Source: JACQCF01 sp043742785 (GTDB lineage Bacteria; Omnitrophota; Gorgyraeia; Zapsychrales; Fredricksoniimonadaceae). Taken from it: a stretch of 64,000 nucleotides of DNA. Positions within the stretch are counted from its first letter, which is position 1. Each line of letters starts with the position of its first letter. The stretch lies in NCBI GenBank assembly GCA_043742785.1, contig JAYTXU010000006.1, positions 1 to 64,000 on the forward strand, written 5' to 3'. Made by a program: the position numbers and the translations under genes. Shown piece by piece: positions 51,350-60,903 of this stretch. The notes beneath the pieces are model-generated. The model was given only the letters and a program-made list of their open reading frames with translations. It did not search any database and was not told the DNA's origin.

Positions 51350-54300
51350 ATGCTTAGACGCTTTATTGCGAGCATCATTATCATAGCATTCTTGACTACA
51401 GGTGTTTTTCCGCCAAGTCGAAGCTATGCTCAGTCAGTAGTATCTCTGCCAGAACCTGGCACAATGGTTTCCTTAAGCCAAAGCTTTGAACCAGTCTTAA
51501 TTAAAGGATTGACTGTACATAAAGATAATCCCTTCATGTTCGATTTTGTGGTGGATACGGGGAATTCTAAATTATCCACCCAAGATGCAGAACTAAGAAC
51601 TCAAGCTGACCGTTTAATCAAATATTTCTTTGCTTGTCTCACCATCCCTGAAAAAGACCTTTGGGTTAATCTTTCTCCGTATGAAAAAGATCGTATGGCT
51701 CCTGAGGCCTTGGGGCAAACCGCTTTAGGAAGAGACCTTTTATCCGAAGATTATATTCTTAAACAATTAACAGCTTCGCTTATTTATCCTGAAAAAGATT
51801 TAGGTCGAGAATTTTGGGATAAAGTTTTCACAAAGGCTCAGCAGAAGTATGGAACAACAAATATTCCGGTGAATACATTTAATAAGGTTTGGATTTTAGC
51901 CGATAAAGCCACCGTCTATGAACATGGGCAGACGGCTTTTGTGGTAGATGGACATTTGAAGGTGCTTTTAGAAGAAGACTACTTAGCAATGTCCAAACAT
52001 TCTTCCACTGTCATGCCCGTGAAAACGGGCATCCAGAATATGGATATCTCGCTCCTGCCTGTCGGCAGGCAGGTTCGCGGGAATGACAAGGAATCGGTTA
52101 ACACCATTGGTTCACAAATAGTGCGAGACATCGTCATCCCTGAACTTGAAAAAGAAGTTAATTCAGGTAAGAACTTTTCCACGCTCCGTCAAATCTTTAA
52201 TTCACTTATCCTTGCCAGCTGGTACAAAAAGAATCTCAAAGAAGCGCTGTTAAATCAGATCTATGCTGACAAAAACACTGTCAAAGGCGTTGACTTAAGC
52301 GATCCTTCCGTCAAAGAACAAATCTATCAGCAATATCTCAAAGCGTACAAGAAGGGCGTGTTTAACTATATCAAGGAAGACGCTCAAGTTAATGGCCCAG
52401 CTATTCCAAGAAAGTATTTTTCGGGTGGTTTTGATGTATCTCCTGCGATGTTAAGCGTTGTTCACTTTGCACCAAGGAATTTAGAAAGCGGGGGTAGTCT
52501 TGTAAATTTCAAAGTTATGACAGGGTTAAATGGAAACGGGGTTCAAAACGATTTAGAGTTAACTAAAAAGGAAACAGCAAACTCTCAAGATTTATTTAAA
52601 GTAAAAAAAACACTCGAAAGGCTTTACAAAGAAATCATCACCTTAGGGGAAGATTTAAAGAATCAAGATCCAGACTATTATTATAATTCTACAACTAGAC
52701 TGATGGCTGAAGCGCAGAGCATTTATGATCAAAGATCCTCTATAGATAGCGTCGTTAGTTTGACAGCGAGAAATAAGCAGTTACAGGAGATTGCGGATGA
52801 ACTTGATAAACGCTGGCAAGAAATTCAAGAACAAGAAAGAAGGAATGTAGAAAGAGATCCTAAGGCTAATACAGTTAACAGAATTAAGAGTTCTAACATT
52901 GATTTAGATGCCGCCAAGAATGATTCAAGTGCGGCAATGTTGACGACTATTAATAAGCTGTTAGGAAGCACTCCACAGTTAGGAATGACTCCGCAGGAAT
53001 TAGCAGGTGAAATAGAATCTACACTTAGAAATCCAAACAGTGGAAATATTCCAAGTATCTTTATAATTTCAGATGAGCACGGAACAATAGATAAATTTGA
53101 TTTTTTATTATTGGATATGTTTCGTTCTGTTCCTGCTGGACAAAAAATACCCGCTAATTTTGTTTTAGATCCCAACAAGACAATTGATGAACAATTTAAT
53201 CAATTTGAAATAAAACTTTCTGATTTTAGAAAGCAATTGTTTATACATAATCTAGGTGATTTTGTTGATCGTGGGCCTTTTGGTATTAAGGTTCTTTTAC
53301 GTTCAAAAGAATTAATAGAAGCGAATATTTCAGATTTTATCATTGGGAATCATGATCAATGGATGTTTATGAATTTGATAGGTATGCACCTTCCTTTTTA
53401 TGATGGTTTTGAATTTTATGGATATAAGGATAGTTATGGTGCACAAAAAGGTGGAGGAGACGTCAGATTTTTATTACAACAGCTTCACAAAGATAAACCT
53501 GATACTAGAAAGCTATCTTGGTGGGCAAAAGAATTGTATGAATTTAGAGAATTTCATCAAACTCAACAGAAAAACAGATGGAATAAATCAGTCAAAGAAG
53601 TAGAAAACATGTTTGAAACAATAGTTAATGGAATGTCTGAAGATGGTAAGAAGAGATGGTCTCGTACGACTGCTTCTGGTCGGGTTTGGAATAAGTTAAG
53701 AGGATTTAATCCGGATGTAGGGGATGTTTCAACGGGAGTTAAAGCTGTCGGCTTAGTATCAATAGTATGGTGGGAAAATTTATTAAAAGAATTTGAAGTT
53801 ATCTATGATCATCTTTATGTAGAAAGAAAGATTGAACTTGATTCCGCAAAGCAAGAAGCTTGGCTTTCTGCAATTAATTTAATAAAAAATCATATTATTC
53901 CAGGACTTAAAAAAACTTTAGAAGAGCATATTGATCCTGATAAAGGGGGAACTCAACCATGGTGGCGTATTTTTGAAGCTATTAATAGTCAAAATTATAC
54001 ATCTCCTGAATGGTGGGCCATGGATTGGGCTTATCATAATGGATGGGGAACCTCTGTGTTTAAGGAAATTAATGATACTTATCATGGGGGAGAGCAAGTA
54101 GTTACTCCTGCTAATTATTTAGATGACAATTCTACTTTACAAGGAGTAAGAATATTAAAAGAAGCCACTCAATTTTTTAAGCAAAAATATAACCTTCATC
54201 TTAGGGATATTATGCAAACAGATATGCTTCATGCGTTTTTGCCAATAGATCCCGATACTGGGGAATTTTATTTTAATTACAGAGCAAAACATTATCGTGG

Positions 54301-57300
54301 TAAAGGCGGAGAAAGAGCATCACCTTTTTGGGAAGGGCTTGATGCTATTGCCAAAGATATAAGAGATGCTCCTGATAATGAGACTCTTATCAAAGTCATT
54401 CAAGAGGCTATAACAATAGTCAATGGTTGGTACGCAGATAATACTACTGAAGCTAAGGTTAGTCATGTTGCAAGAGCTTTAAGAGATGTTGGTCTTAAAA
54501 AAGTGTTGGATGCTAATGGTCTTAATCGTTTCATTACAGGCCATTTACCTATGCATGATTTCTTGAAATTGACTGAAGACGAACGAAGGGTTATCACTGG
54601 ACATTTAATTGTTACTGAGAATGGAAGACAGGTTATAGCTTTTAGTGACTCTGGGGCTGGGCCTAAATTTGGAGGTGGAGCAAAATTTCTTGTTACTGAC
54701 AAAAATGGTTTTAGACTTCGAGGTCTTCCAGGAAAGAATTCAAAAATAGTTGTCGATAGCCCTTCAACTGTCATTTATAAGAGAGCAAAAGGACCTACAA
54801 CCCAAGAAGAACTAAGAACAGTTTTTTTAAATGATACATCGATACCCCCAGATGTTTTTCTTAGAACTGTTTTAGAAAACATTAACGAAAACGCAGCAAT
54901 GACAACAAAAGAAATTCATGTGTCGGGTGTTGATGTTTATTCTCTGGAAGTCCCTCAAACAGAGAAGCACTATAGTGAGGTGCTTTTTCCTGATGGTAAA
55001 AAATGGACTTTAAAAGGGACTATGGCTCGTGGGGATAGTGTCCGCGTGGAAGAGCCAGAGGGGAACTTTAAGACGACTTTATTTCCAGGCAGTGAACCTT
55101 TAGTTATAAAAGATTCTCTAGACGTTCCTCTTGTTAAAGTATTCTGGTTTAATGGGCTTTCTTTTAATAGTCTTACAGGGCACTCATTAGATTTTAGGGT
55201 AAGGTCATTTTATGATGCTGCAATGAATGTATCAAATAGAAGCGATGAGATAGATCAAGTTCGGACGGCTTTAGTAAATCTCTTTTTTGCCAGAAATGCT
55301 TCGGTACTTACATCTTCTGTAGAGACAGCCGAAGAATTAAAGAAGAATATTCGGTTAGCTAGAGAAAAACTATCTCAGAATGAATTGTGGGCTAAAACTA
55401 AGGCTGTACGATTATTACAAGAAAGAATAGCAAGTTTGGAATCTAATCCTAATGGAATGTTGGGCTTTACTCCTGAATTTATAGATCAACAAATTCAAGC
55501 AATTCAAAAACCATCAATTACTGTATCACCGATCAGCGCCGCAATGACGGCTGAAGACGTGAAACAGTTTGTAGACCGGTTTAACGAGTTAGTTGAAAGC
55601 CATAGTTATGGACATAAAATTAAAGCTGAGTTTAATCTCAATTTAAAAGGAGCTCCTCAGGAAGGTTTTATTGATAGAGGAAGAGGATCGATATTTACTA
55701 TTTGGCCCAATGTAGATACCCTTGTACTAGCGGAATATATACGTAAAAGTATGAATATGCAGGGATTCCGTGAGGAAGATATTGAAGCAATCACAGCTCG
55801 TCTTAAATTTCCGACTTTAGCCTTAACAGACAATAACATGGAAATTCCATTTGGCCACTACAGAGACATTAAAGCGGATGACGGCACTCCTTTGAGAGTA
55901 GAACATAATGTCAATGAAAAGCAGGCATTCGTAAGCATTAAGACGGTGAAAGGCGGTTGGTATTGGCACCATGAATTTAAAGAAAATCATCCAGATAATC
56001 AGGTGGGTGTTTTTGGAAGCATTTTTTGGATGTTTGATGGGAAAGAAAAAACTTTTAGTTTATTTTGGTGTAAGGAACATCCTAAAAACGTTGTTGTGCC
56101 TGAACATGTGACTAATGAGTTACGGAAAACAAATCCTAGTATATACACTGTTCTTGGCATTACGGAGGCTCCTGCTCGTTCTATTATTGTGGAGAATTTT
56201 CGTATAGTGAGTGCTGCAGATACAGTAGAAATAAAGAATAAATTTTTTCATCCCATGACTATTAACATAAAAGACTTTTTTGAATTTCTAACGCGTAATA
56301 ACGCCTCGAAAACAACTAAGAAGATAACGTTTACAGAGGGTTCAAGTCTTGGTGATTTAAACCTACCAGTAAGAGCACAAACTTATATCTTTCTTCATGA
56401 GATTAAAACAATAAAACAATTTTTGGAAATATTTCCTACAGAACAAAGCTTGTATCAATTCGTTAATCATAATTTTGGCAAAGTAACCAAAAAACAGATT
56501 ATAGAGGAGTTTAAGAGGGTAGGTTTTCCTTTAAAGCCCGACGCCGCAATGACGGCAGAAATAAAGAGTCAAACAACTATCAACTTTGTAAATGGTCAGA
56601 TTACTCATACCTATCCAAGAGAGATAGGGGTATCCATAGGGGGAAAAACAGCAATTCTTGTGTTGGAATCAACAACGGATATTGAAAATAGATTAATGCA
56701 GGTGTTTCAAACACATATTCCATCATCTTTGTCGGTGAACTATATTGTCAAAGGAGGTGCAGGTGAAAAGATTCCAGTTGTTTTGAAGCTCAATCTTCGC
56801 AGTTCTTTGATGGAAGAAAAAGTGGATTATGGTTGGGGGGCAGAGCTGGATAGTCAATCTCAGAATGCTTTGGCTCAAGTTTCTGCAAGCGCGGCAATGA
56901 CTACACAATTTATTCCGGGTCAGCTTCTTACTCAAGCAAATATTGCTGAAGTAGGAGAGGAAATTTATCACACATCTTTTCCAGTAGTGTATAAGTCTAC
57001 ACAACGCTTGGATCTTCAACTAGTCACCAGAACAGGGAGCAGAACTCTGAAAATAGATATTTACAATGGTCCTGATGGAAAGAATTTTATAGGAAGTAGA
57101 GAGTTTTATTTGACTGGTCGAAATGAAGGAGAAATAAGAGAAAAGGCAATAGAAAAAGCTAATCTTTCTAAGACAATGACACAAAAAACATGGACATGGC
57201 TTGGGCAGCGCCATCGTTATAATCAAGGGATTGAAGATATTGTTCAGGAAGCAATAAAAGATAGCGCCATGAATGTCAATGAAGTTGGCGGTATCGATTT

Positions 57301-57496
57301 AAACTCAGCTAATATGGGAATGATTATTCAAAAAGATGCTAATGGCGGGGTACAGGTAACTTTTGATCCAGCATTAATTGAACGCATTAAGATTCAGGGG
57401 ATTCAATCTGTTGAACCAATTATTATTAATATTACTCCTATAGCAGATGTTCGTCCTTTATTGGGACTTGGATCCGAACTCGCAGGAGTAGCTTAA
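51350..57496 (+). CDS. Giant exported modular protein with repeated Ala-Ala-Met motifs and a metallophosphatase module
   Basis: 2048 residues. Signal peptide 1-27 (cleavage after RSYA). N-domain 30-350 (LWVNLSPYEKDRMAPE, VPVNTFNKVWI-like IPVNTFNKVWILADKA), which I recall from other Omnitrophota proteins. Module 570-1140: SDEHGTID near 573, GDFVDRGP 636, GNHD 666-669, TGHLPMHD near 1062, like class III fructose-bisphosphatase. Then a beta module (1185-1290), a helical one (1293-1398), a mixed one (1400-1733), two beta-rich ones (1735-1849, 1851-1973) and a C-tail starting VGGIDLNSANMG (1978-2048). Motifs ending Ala-Met mark borders at Met 367, 530, 1184, 1292, 1399, 1734, 1850 and 1974. Codons between 52600 and 57300 favour AGA for Arg, unlike the chaperone genes. 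The 153-bp gap before it has no clear promoter. Confidence 0.85.
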   Translation: MLRRFIASIIIIAFLTTGVFPPSRSYAQSVVSLPEPGTMVSLSQSFEPVLIKGLTVHKDNPFMFDFVVDTGNSKLSTQDAELRTQADRLIKYFFACLTIPEKDLWVNLSPYEKDRMAPEALGQTALGRDLLSEDYILKQLTASLIYPEKDLGREFWDKVFTKAQQKYGTTNIPVNTFNKVWILADKATVYEHGQTAFVVDGHLKVLLEEDYLAMSKHSSTVMPVKTGIQNMDISLLPVGRQVRGNDKESVNTIGSQIVRDIVIPELEKEVNSGKNFSTLRQIFNSLILASWYKKNLKEALLNQIYADKNTVKGVDLSDPSVKEQIYQQYLKAYKKGVFNYIKEDAQVNGPAIPRKYFSGGFDVSPAMLSVVHFAPRNLESGGSLVNFKVMTGLNGNGVQNDLELTKKETANSQDLFKVKKTLERLYKEIITLGEDLKNQDPDYYYNSTTRLMAEAQSIYDQRSSIDSVVSLTARNKQLQEIADELDKRWQEIQEQERRNVERDPKANTVNRIKSSNIDLDAAKNDSSAAMLTTINKLLGSTPQLGMTPQELAGEIESTLRNPNSGNIPSIFIISDEHGTIDKFDFLLLDMFRSVPAGQKIPANFVLDPNKTIDEQFNQFEIKLSDFRKQLFIHNLGDFVDRGPFGIKVLLRSKELIEANISDFIIGNHDQWMFMNLIGMHLPFYDGFEFYGYKDSYGAQKGGGDVRFLLQQLHKDKPDTRKLSWWAKELYEFREFHQTQQKNRWNKSVKEVENMFETIVNGMSEDGKKRWSRTTASGRVWNKLRGFNPDVGDVSTGVKAVGLVSIVWWENLLKEFEVIYDHLYVERKIELDSAKQEAWLSAINLIKNHIIPGLKKTLEEHIDPDKGGTQPWWRIFEAINSQNYTSPEWWAMDWAYHNGWGTSVFKEINDTYHGGEQVVTPANYLDDNSTLQGVRILKEATQFFKQKYNLHLRDIMQTDMLHAFLPIDPDTGEFYFNYRAKHYRGKGGERASPFWEGLDAIAKDIRDAPDNETLIKVIQEAITIVNGWYADNTTEAKVSHVARALRDVGLKKVLDANGLNRFITGHLPMHDFLKLTEDERRVITGHLIVTENGRQVIAFSDSGAGPKFGGGAKFLVTDKNGFRLRGLPGKNSKIVVDSPSTVIYKRAKGPTTQEELRTVFLNDTSIPPDVFLRTVLENINENAAMTTKEIHVSGVDVYSLEVPQTEKHYSEVLFPDGKKWTLKGTMARGDSVRVEEPEGNFKTTLFPGSEPLVIKDSLDVPLVKVFWFNGLSFNSLTGHSLDFRVRSFYDAAMNVSNRSDEIDQVRTALVNLFFARNASVLTSSVETAEELKKNIRLAREKLSQNELWAKTKAVRLLQERIASLESNPNGMLGFTPEFIDQQIQAIQKPSITVSPISAAMTAEDVKQFVDRFNELVESHSYGHKIKAEFNLNLKGAPQEGFIDRGRGSIFTIWPNVDTLVLAEYIRKSMNMQGFREEDIEAITARLKFPTLALTDNNMEIPFGHYRDIKADDGTPLRVEHNVNEKQAFVSIKTVKGGWYWHHEFKENHPDNQVGVFGSIFWMFDGKEKTFSLFWCKEHPKNVVVPEHVTNELRKTNPSIYTVLGITEAPARSIIVENFRIVSAADTVEIKNKFFHPMTINIKDFFEFLTRNNASKTTKKITFTEGSSLGDLNLPVRAQTYIFLHEIKTIKQFLEIFPTEQSLYQFVNHNFGKVTKKQIIEEFKRVGFPLKPDAAMTAEIKSQTTINFVNGQITHTYPREIGVSIGGKTAILVLESTTDIENRLMQVFQTHIPSSLSVNYIVKGGAGEKIPVVLKLNLRSSLMEEKVDYGWGAELDSQSQNALAQVSASAAMTTQFIPGQLLTQANIAEVGEEIYHTSFPVVYKSTQRLDLQLVTRTGSRTLKIDIYNGPDGKNFIGSREFYLTGRNEGEIREKAIEKANLSKTMTQKTWTWLGQRHRYNQGIEDIVQEAIKDSAMNVNEVGGIDLNSANMGMIIQKDANGGVQVTFDPALIERIKIQGIQSVEPIIINITPIADVRPLLGLGSELAGVA
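52009..52088 (+). repeat. REP-like palindromic element inserted in frame
   Basis: The ends TGTCAT and ATGACA are inverted; inside are hairpins GCCCG/CGGGC (52015-52030) and CCTGCC/GGCAGG (52054-52069). The sequence resembles dispersed TGTCATTCCCG-type repeats. It adds about 27 residues (VMPVKTGIQ...LPVGRQVRGND) to the N-domain of the giant protein without breaking the frame. Confidence 0.85.
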
Positions 57497-57559
57497 TAGG
57501 TTCCTATTTTAATTTTTAATTTCCATTTTTAGAGGATTCTGGTATTATCTTCCATTAAC

Positions 57560-57584
57560 AACCCCGCAGCATTACGGCGGGGTT
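57560..57584 (+). terminator. Hairpin after the giant gene, possible terminator
   Basis: AACCCCGC (57560-57567) pairs with GCGGGGTT (57577-57584) around a 9-nt loop. The T-run that should follow is weak (TTAAAATTTA), so termination is likely but not certain. The remaining gap 57497-57627 is AT-rich and ends with AAGGAATAAG before the next ATG. Confidence 0.55.
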
Positions 57585-57627
57585 AAAATTTATAAGATTC
57601 TAAAAGAACTAAGAAAAGGAATAAGAA

Positions 57628-58893
57628 ATGTCAGCGATCAAGCCATTTAATGCTGTTTTTTATAATAAAGAGAAGGTTGATAATCTTTCAGATGTGATAT
57701 GCCCACCGTATGACGTTATTTCCAAGGAGCAGCAGGAAGGTTATTATAAACAGAATCCCTACAATTTTATCCGTTTGGAGTTGGCTAAGGACGCGCCTAA
57801 AGATACAGCTAAGGACAATAAATATACCCGCGCTCATAAAACCTACGAAGAATGGCTCAAAAAAGGTGTTTTAAAGCAGGATGAAGCGTATTGCATTTAT
57901 TTTTATAAGCAAGATTACACCTATTTTGGTCAAAGGTATACTCGTACAGGATTTTTAGCTCTTTTAAATCTCAATGAAGATTCCGGTGTCAAAATTTTGC
58001 CTCATGAACACACCCATTCCGCTGCTAAAACGGATCGTTTAACCCTTTGGTCTACACTAAAAAGTGACTTGAGTTCTATTTTTGTGGGCTATAGCGATAA
58101 AATGAATATTATTGAGAAAATGTTTCTTAAAGAATTGGCTAGCCAAAAACCTTATTTAGAAGCGGTTGATGGCGATAAGGTTAAACATATGATTTGGCGC
58201 TTAGCTGATCCCGATAAGATTCAGCAAATTGTGGATGTTATAGGCGGACAGAATTTATTTATTTGTGATGGGCATCATCGTTTTGAAGTGGCCAATCAAA
58301 TGCGTCGTGATGCATTAAAGAAGCAGAAGAATGCAACCGGCAAAGAGCCGTTCAATTACGTGATGACGTATTTTACAAATCTTGATTCTAAAGATCTTCA
58401 GATTTTTCCTATCCATCGTATTGTTAAAAAGTTTTCAATTAGTGTTAATCTCTTAGAGCAGTATTTTCGCATCGATAAGATTAAAAATAAGACTGATTTA
58501 TTGGTTCTTTTAGCTCGTGCTGGACAGAATGAACATGCTTTAGGTTTATGTAAAAAAGAAGGTTTGTATTTGCTGCGTTTAAAGAGCAAAACCTTGATTG
58601 ATAAGGTTGTGCAGGAAGGTTCTCGCGATTATAAGAGTTTGGATTCAGCAATTCTAAAATCGTTTATTTTTGATCAGGTAGGTGTTTCTTCAGAAGATAT
58701 TATTTATTCTAAGGATCCAGTGGAAGTGATTACAGCTGTTCAAGAGGGACAGGCGGATGCTGGTTTTATTTTGAATCCTGTTCTCATTAAACAGCTTAAA
58801 ACAATTGCTTTAAATGATGAACGGATGCCACCTAAGACAACCTATTTTTATCCTAAGGTTCTTTCAGGTTTAACCATTTATAAAATGGATTAA
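57628..58893 (+). CDS. DUF1015 family protein
   Basis: 421 residues. Opens IKPFNAVFYNKEKVDNLSDVICPPYDVIS, with NFIRLELAKD, ILPHEHTHSAAKTDRL, LFICDGHHRFEVANQM and MPPKTTYFYPKVLSGL, all DUF1015 landmarks. The family has no agreed function; HH and H-x-H residues suggest a metal or phosphate ligand site. One base before accD, so co-transcribed. Confidence 0.92.
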   Translation: MSAIKPFNAVFYNKEKVDNLSDVICPPYDVISKEQQEGYYKQNPYNFIRLELAKDAPKDTAKDNKYTRAHKTYEEWLKKGVLKQDEAYCIYFYKQDYTYFGQRYTRTGFLALLNLNEDSGVKILPHEHTHSAAKTDRLTLWSTLKSDLSSIFVGYSDKMNIIEKMFLKELASQKPYLEAVDGDKVKHMIWRLADPDKIQQIVDVIGGQNLFICDGHHRFEVANQMRRDALKKQKNATGKEPFNYVMTYFTNLDSKDLQIFPIHRIVKKFSISVNLLEQYFRIDKIKNKTDLLVLLARAGQNEHALGLCKKEGLYLLRLKSKTLIDKVVQEGSRDYKSLDSAILKSFIFDQVGVSSEDIIYSKDPVEVITAVQEGQADAGFILNPVLIKQLKTIALNDERMPPKTTYFYPKVLSGLTIYKMD

Positions 58894-58894
58894 A

Positions 58895-59737
58895 ATGTCT
58901 TTATTCGGTAAAGATAATTATACCTTCATTAAAGTTAAGCGTAAAGAAATCCCAACCGGTATTTGGACTAAATGTCCTGGCTGTGAATCGCCTGCCTATT
59001 CCAAAGAATTAAAGAATAATCTCAATGTTTGTCCTAAATGTGGTTTTCACTTAGGATTAACAGCTCCCGAACGTGTGGAACATCTAATAGATGTAGCTAC
59101 CTTTGTAGAGTTTGATGCACAAATGATGTCTACTGATCCTTTGGATTTCCAAGGTCCTAAGACGTATAAAGAGAAATTGAAAGCAGATCAGGAAATAACA
59201 GATTTGGTTGATGCTGTTATTACCGGTTATGGTCAGATTGAAGGACATAAAGCTGTCCTGGTTGTGACCGATTCTCGTTTTATTATGGGATCGATGGGGT
59301 CTGTTGTTGGAGAAAAGATTACCCGCGCTATTGAATATGGCACTAAGAATAAATTACCTGTCGTTATTGTTTCTGCTTCCGGTGGCGGTGCGCGCATGTA
59401 TGAAGGGGCTATTTCTTTAATGCAGATGGCTAAAACTTGTGCCGCTTTAGCTCGTCATTCTCAAGCAGGCCTTTTATATATTTCGGTATTAACTAATCCT
59501 ACAATGGGTGGGATTATGGCTTCTTTTGCAGGGGTGGGGGACGTGATTATTGCTGAGCCTAAGGCTTTGATTGGTTTTGCTGGCCCTCGCGTCATTGAAC
59601 AAACGATTCGTCAGAAATTACCTTCAGGATTTCAGAGGGCAGAGTTTCTTTTAGCTCATGGTATGATTGATATGATTGTTGAAAGACAAAATTTAAAGGG
59701 TATCATTGCTCATACGATTGAATATGTAGAAAATTAA
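58895..59737 (+). CDS. accD: Acetyl-CoA carboxylase carboxyltransferase subunit beta
   Basis: 280 residues. N-terminal C4 zinc finger (CPGCES and CPKCGFHL), then GSMGSVVGEKITRAIE, SASGGGARMYEGAISLMQMAKT and FAGPRVIEQTIRQKLP. Partner of AccA encoded at 5065; the two are 53 kb apart rather than adjacent. ATG lies one base after the DUF1015 stop. Confidence 0.97.
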   Translation: MSLFGKDNYTFIKVKRKEIPTGIWTKCPGCESPAYSKELKNNLNVCPKCGFHLGLTAPERVEHLIDVATFVEFDAQMMSTDPLDFQGPKTYKEKLKADQEITDLVDAVITGYGQIEGHKAVLVVTDSRFIMGSMGSVVGEKITRAIEYGTKNKLPVVIVSASGGGARMYEGAISLMQMAKTCAALARHSQAGLLYISVLTNPTMGGIMASFAGVGDVIIAEPKALIGFAGPRVIEQTIRQKLPSGFQRAEFLLAHGMIDMIVERQNLKGIIAHTIEYVEN

Positions 59738-59796
59738 TTGCTTAAAGAGTAGGTTTTTAATAAACTAACGCTTTCTAGTTATTCAAGAAATAAATT

Positions 59797-60903
59797 ATGG
59801 CACGAATTAGTATTAGAAATCTTCATAAAACCTATAAAGGCGGCCTTGCAGACGCCGTTAAGAATGTTAGTCTAGAAATTGCTGATAAAGAATTTCTAGT
59901 TTTAGTAGGCCCCTCTGGTTGTGGAAAATCCAGCATTCTTCGTATGGTAGCGGGTTTGGAAGAGATCACTTCCGGAGAAATCTCGATTGATGATCGAGTG
60001 GTCAATGATGTTCCTGCCAAGGATCGTAATATTGCGATGGTTTTCCAGAATTATGCCTTATATCCTCACATGACTGTTTTTGAAAATATGGCTTTTGGTT
60101 TGAAATTGCGCGGTTATCCTAAGCTTGAGATTGAAAAGCGTGTTTTTGAAGCAGCGGAGATTTTAGGGATAAAGAAATATTTAGACAGACGTCCTCGTCA
60201 ACTTTCTGGTGGTGAACGTCAGCGCGTCGCCTTAGGTCGCGCGATTGTTCGTAAACCTGCTGTGTTTCTTTTTGATGAACCTTTAAGTAATTTGGATGCT
60301 AAAATGCGTGTACAGATGCGTACGGAAATTCATAAATTACGTATGCGCCTACAGACAACTTTTATTTATGTTACTCATGACCAGACAGAAGCTATGACTA
60401 TGGGGGATCGTATTGTGGTTATGAAGGATGGAATTATTCAGCAATGCGAAGATCCGGTGACGATTTATGATAATCCTAAGAATAAGTTTGTTGCTTCATT
60501 TATTGGTTCCCCTCCGATTAATCTAATGAAGGGTCGTATCGTTAAGCGTGAAAAAAGATTATTCTTTGACGAAGGTAAGTTTCAAGTGAAGCTTGTTGAA
60601 GATATGATACCTAAAATGTCTTTTTATGAAGGAAAAGAAGTAACGATGGCTATTCGTTCAGAAGATGTTTATGATAAATTATTTGCATCAGAAGCTTCTG
60701 ATGATAATACAGTGCGTGCAATCTGTGATGTAGTAGAACCATTAGGTTCTGAGGTCTATCTGTATTTAAGTGCGGGGAAACATAATTTTATTGCTCGCGT
60801 TGGGGCACATGATAGGCCTGAAGTAAATCGTGAAATGGATTTGGTTTTCGACATGAGCAAGGTGCATTTCTTTGATATCCAAACCGAAGAAACCATTGTT
60901 TAA
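59797..60903 (+). CDS. MalK/UgpC-type ABC transporter ATPase
   Basis: 368 residues. Walker A VGPSGCGKSS, signature LSGGERQRVALGRA, Walker B VFLFDEPLSNLDAKMR, FQNYALYPHMTVFENMAFG, and a C-terminal TOBE region (about 240-368). Powers carbohydrate or glycerol-phosphate importers. No permease or binding protein is nearby, so it probably serves several importers elsewhere, as MsmK-like ATPases do. Overlaps the next frame by 32 bp. Confidence 0.94.
   Translation: MARISIRNLHKTYKGGLADAVKNVSLEIADKEFLVLVGPSGCGKSSILRMVAGLEEITSGEISIDDRVVNDVPAKDRNIAMVFQNYALYPHMTVFENMAFGLKLRGYPKLEIEKRVFEAAEILGIKKYLDRRPRQLSGGERQRVALGRAIVRKPAVFLFDEPLSNLDAKMRVQMRTEIHKLRMRLQTTFIYVTHDQTEAMTMGDRIVVMKDGIIQQCEDPVTIYDNPKNKFVASFIGSPPINLMKGRIVKREKRLFFDEGKFQVKLVEDMIPKMSFYEGKEVTMAIRSEDVYDKLFASEASDDNTVRAICDVVEPLGSEVYLYLSAGKHNFIARVGAHDRPEVNREMDLVFDMSKVHFFDIQTEETIV

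Noticed and set aside
52825..53178. Antisense frame of 117 codons in the giant gene
   Set aside because: No family resemblance, no start signal, and it mirrors the coding strand.
55540..56560. The AAM motifs as copies of a DNA repeat (the near-identical cgccgcaatgacggc at 55538 and 56543)
   Set aside because: Two copies are nearly identical in DNA and carry a short GCCG/CGGC palindrome, but the other copies use different codons for the same residues, so protein-level conservation explains the set better; a DNA origin of those two remains possible.
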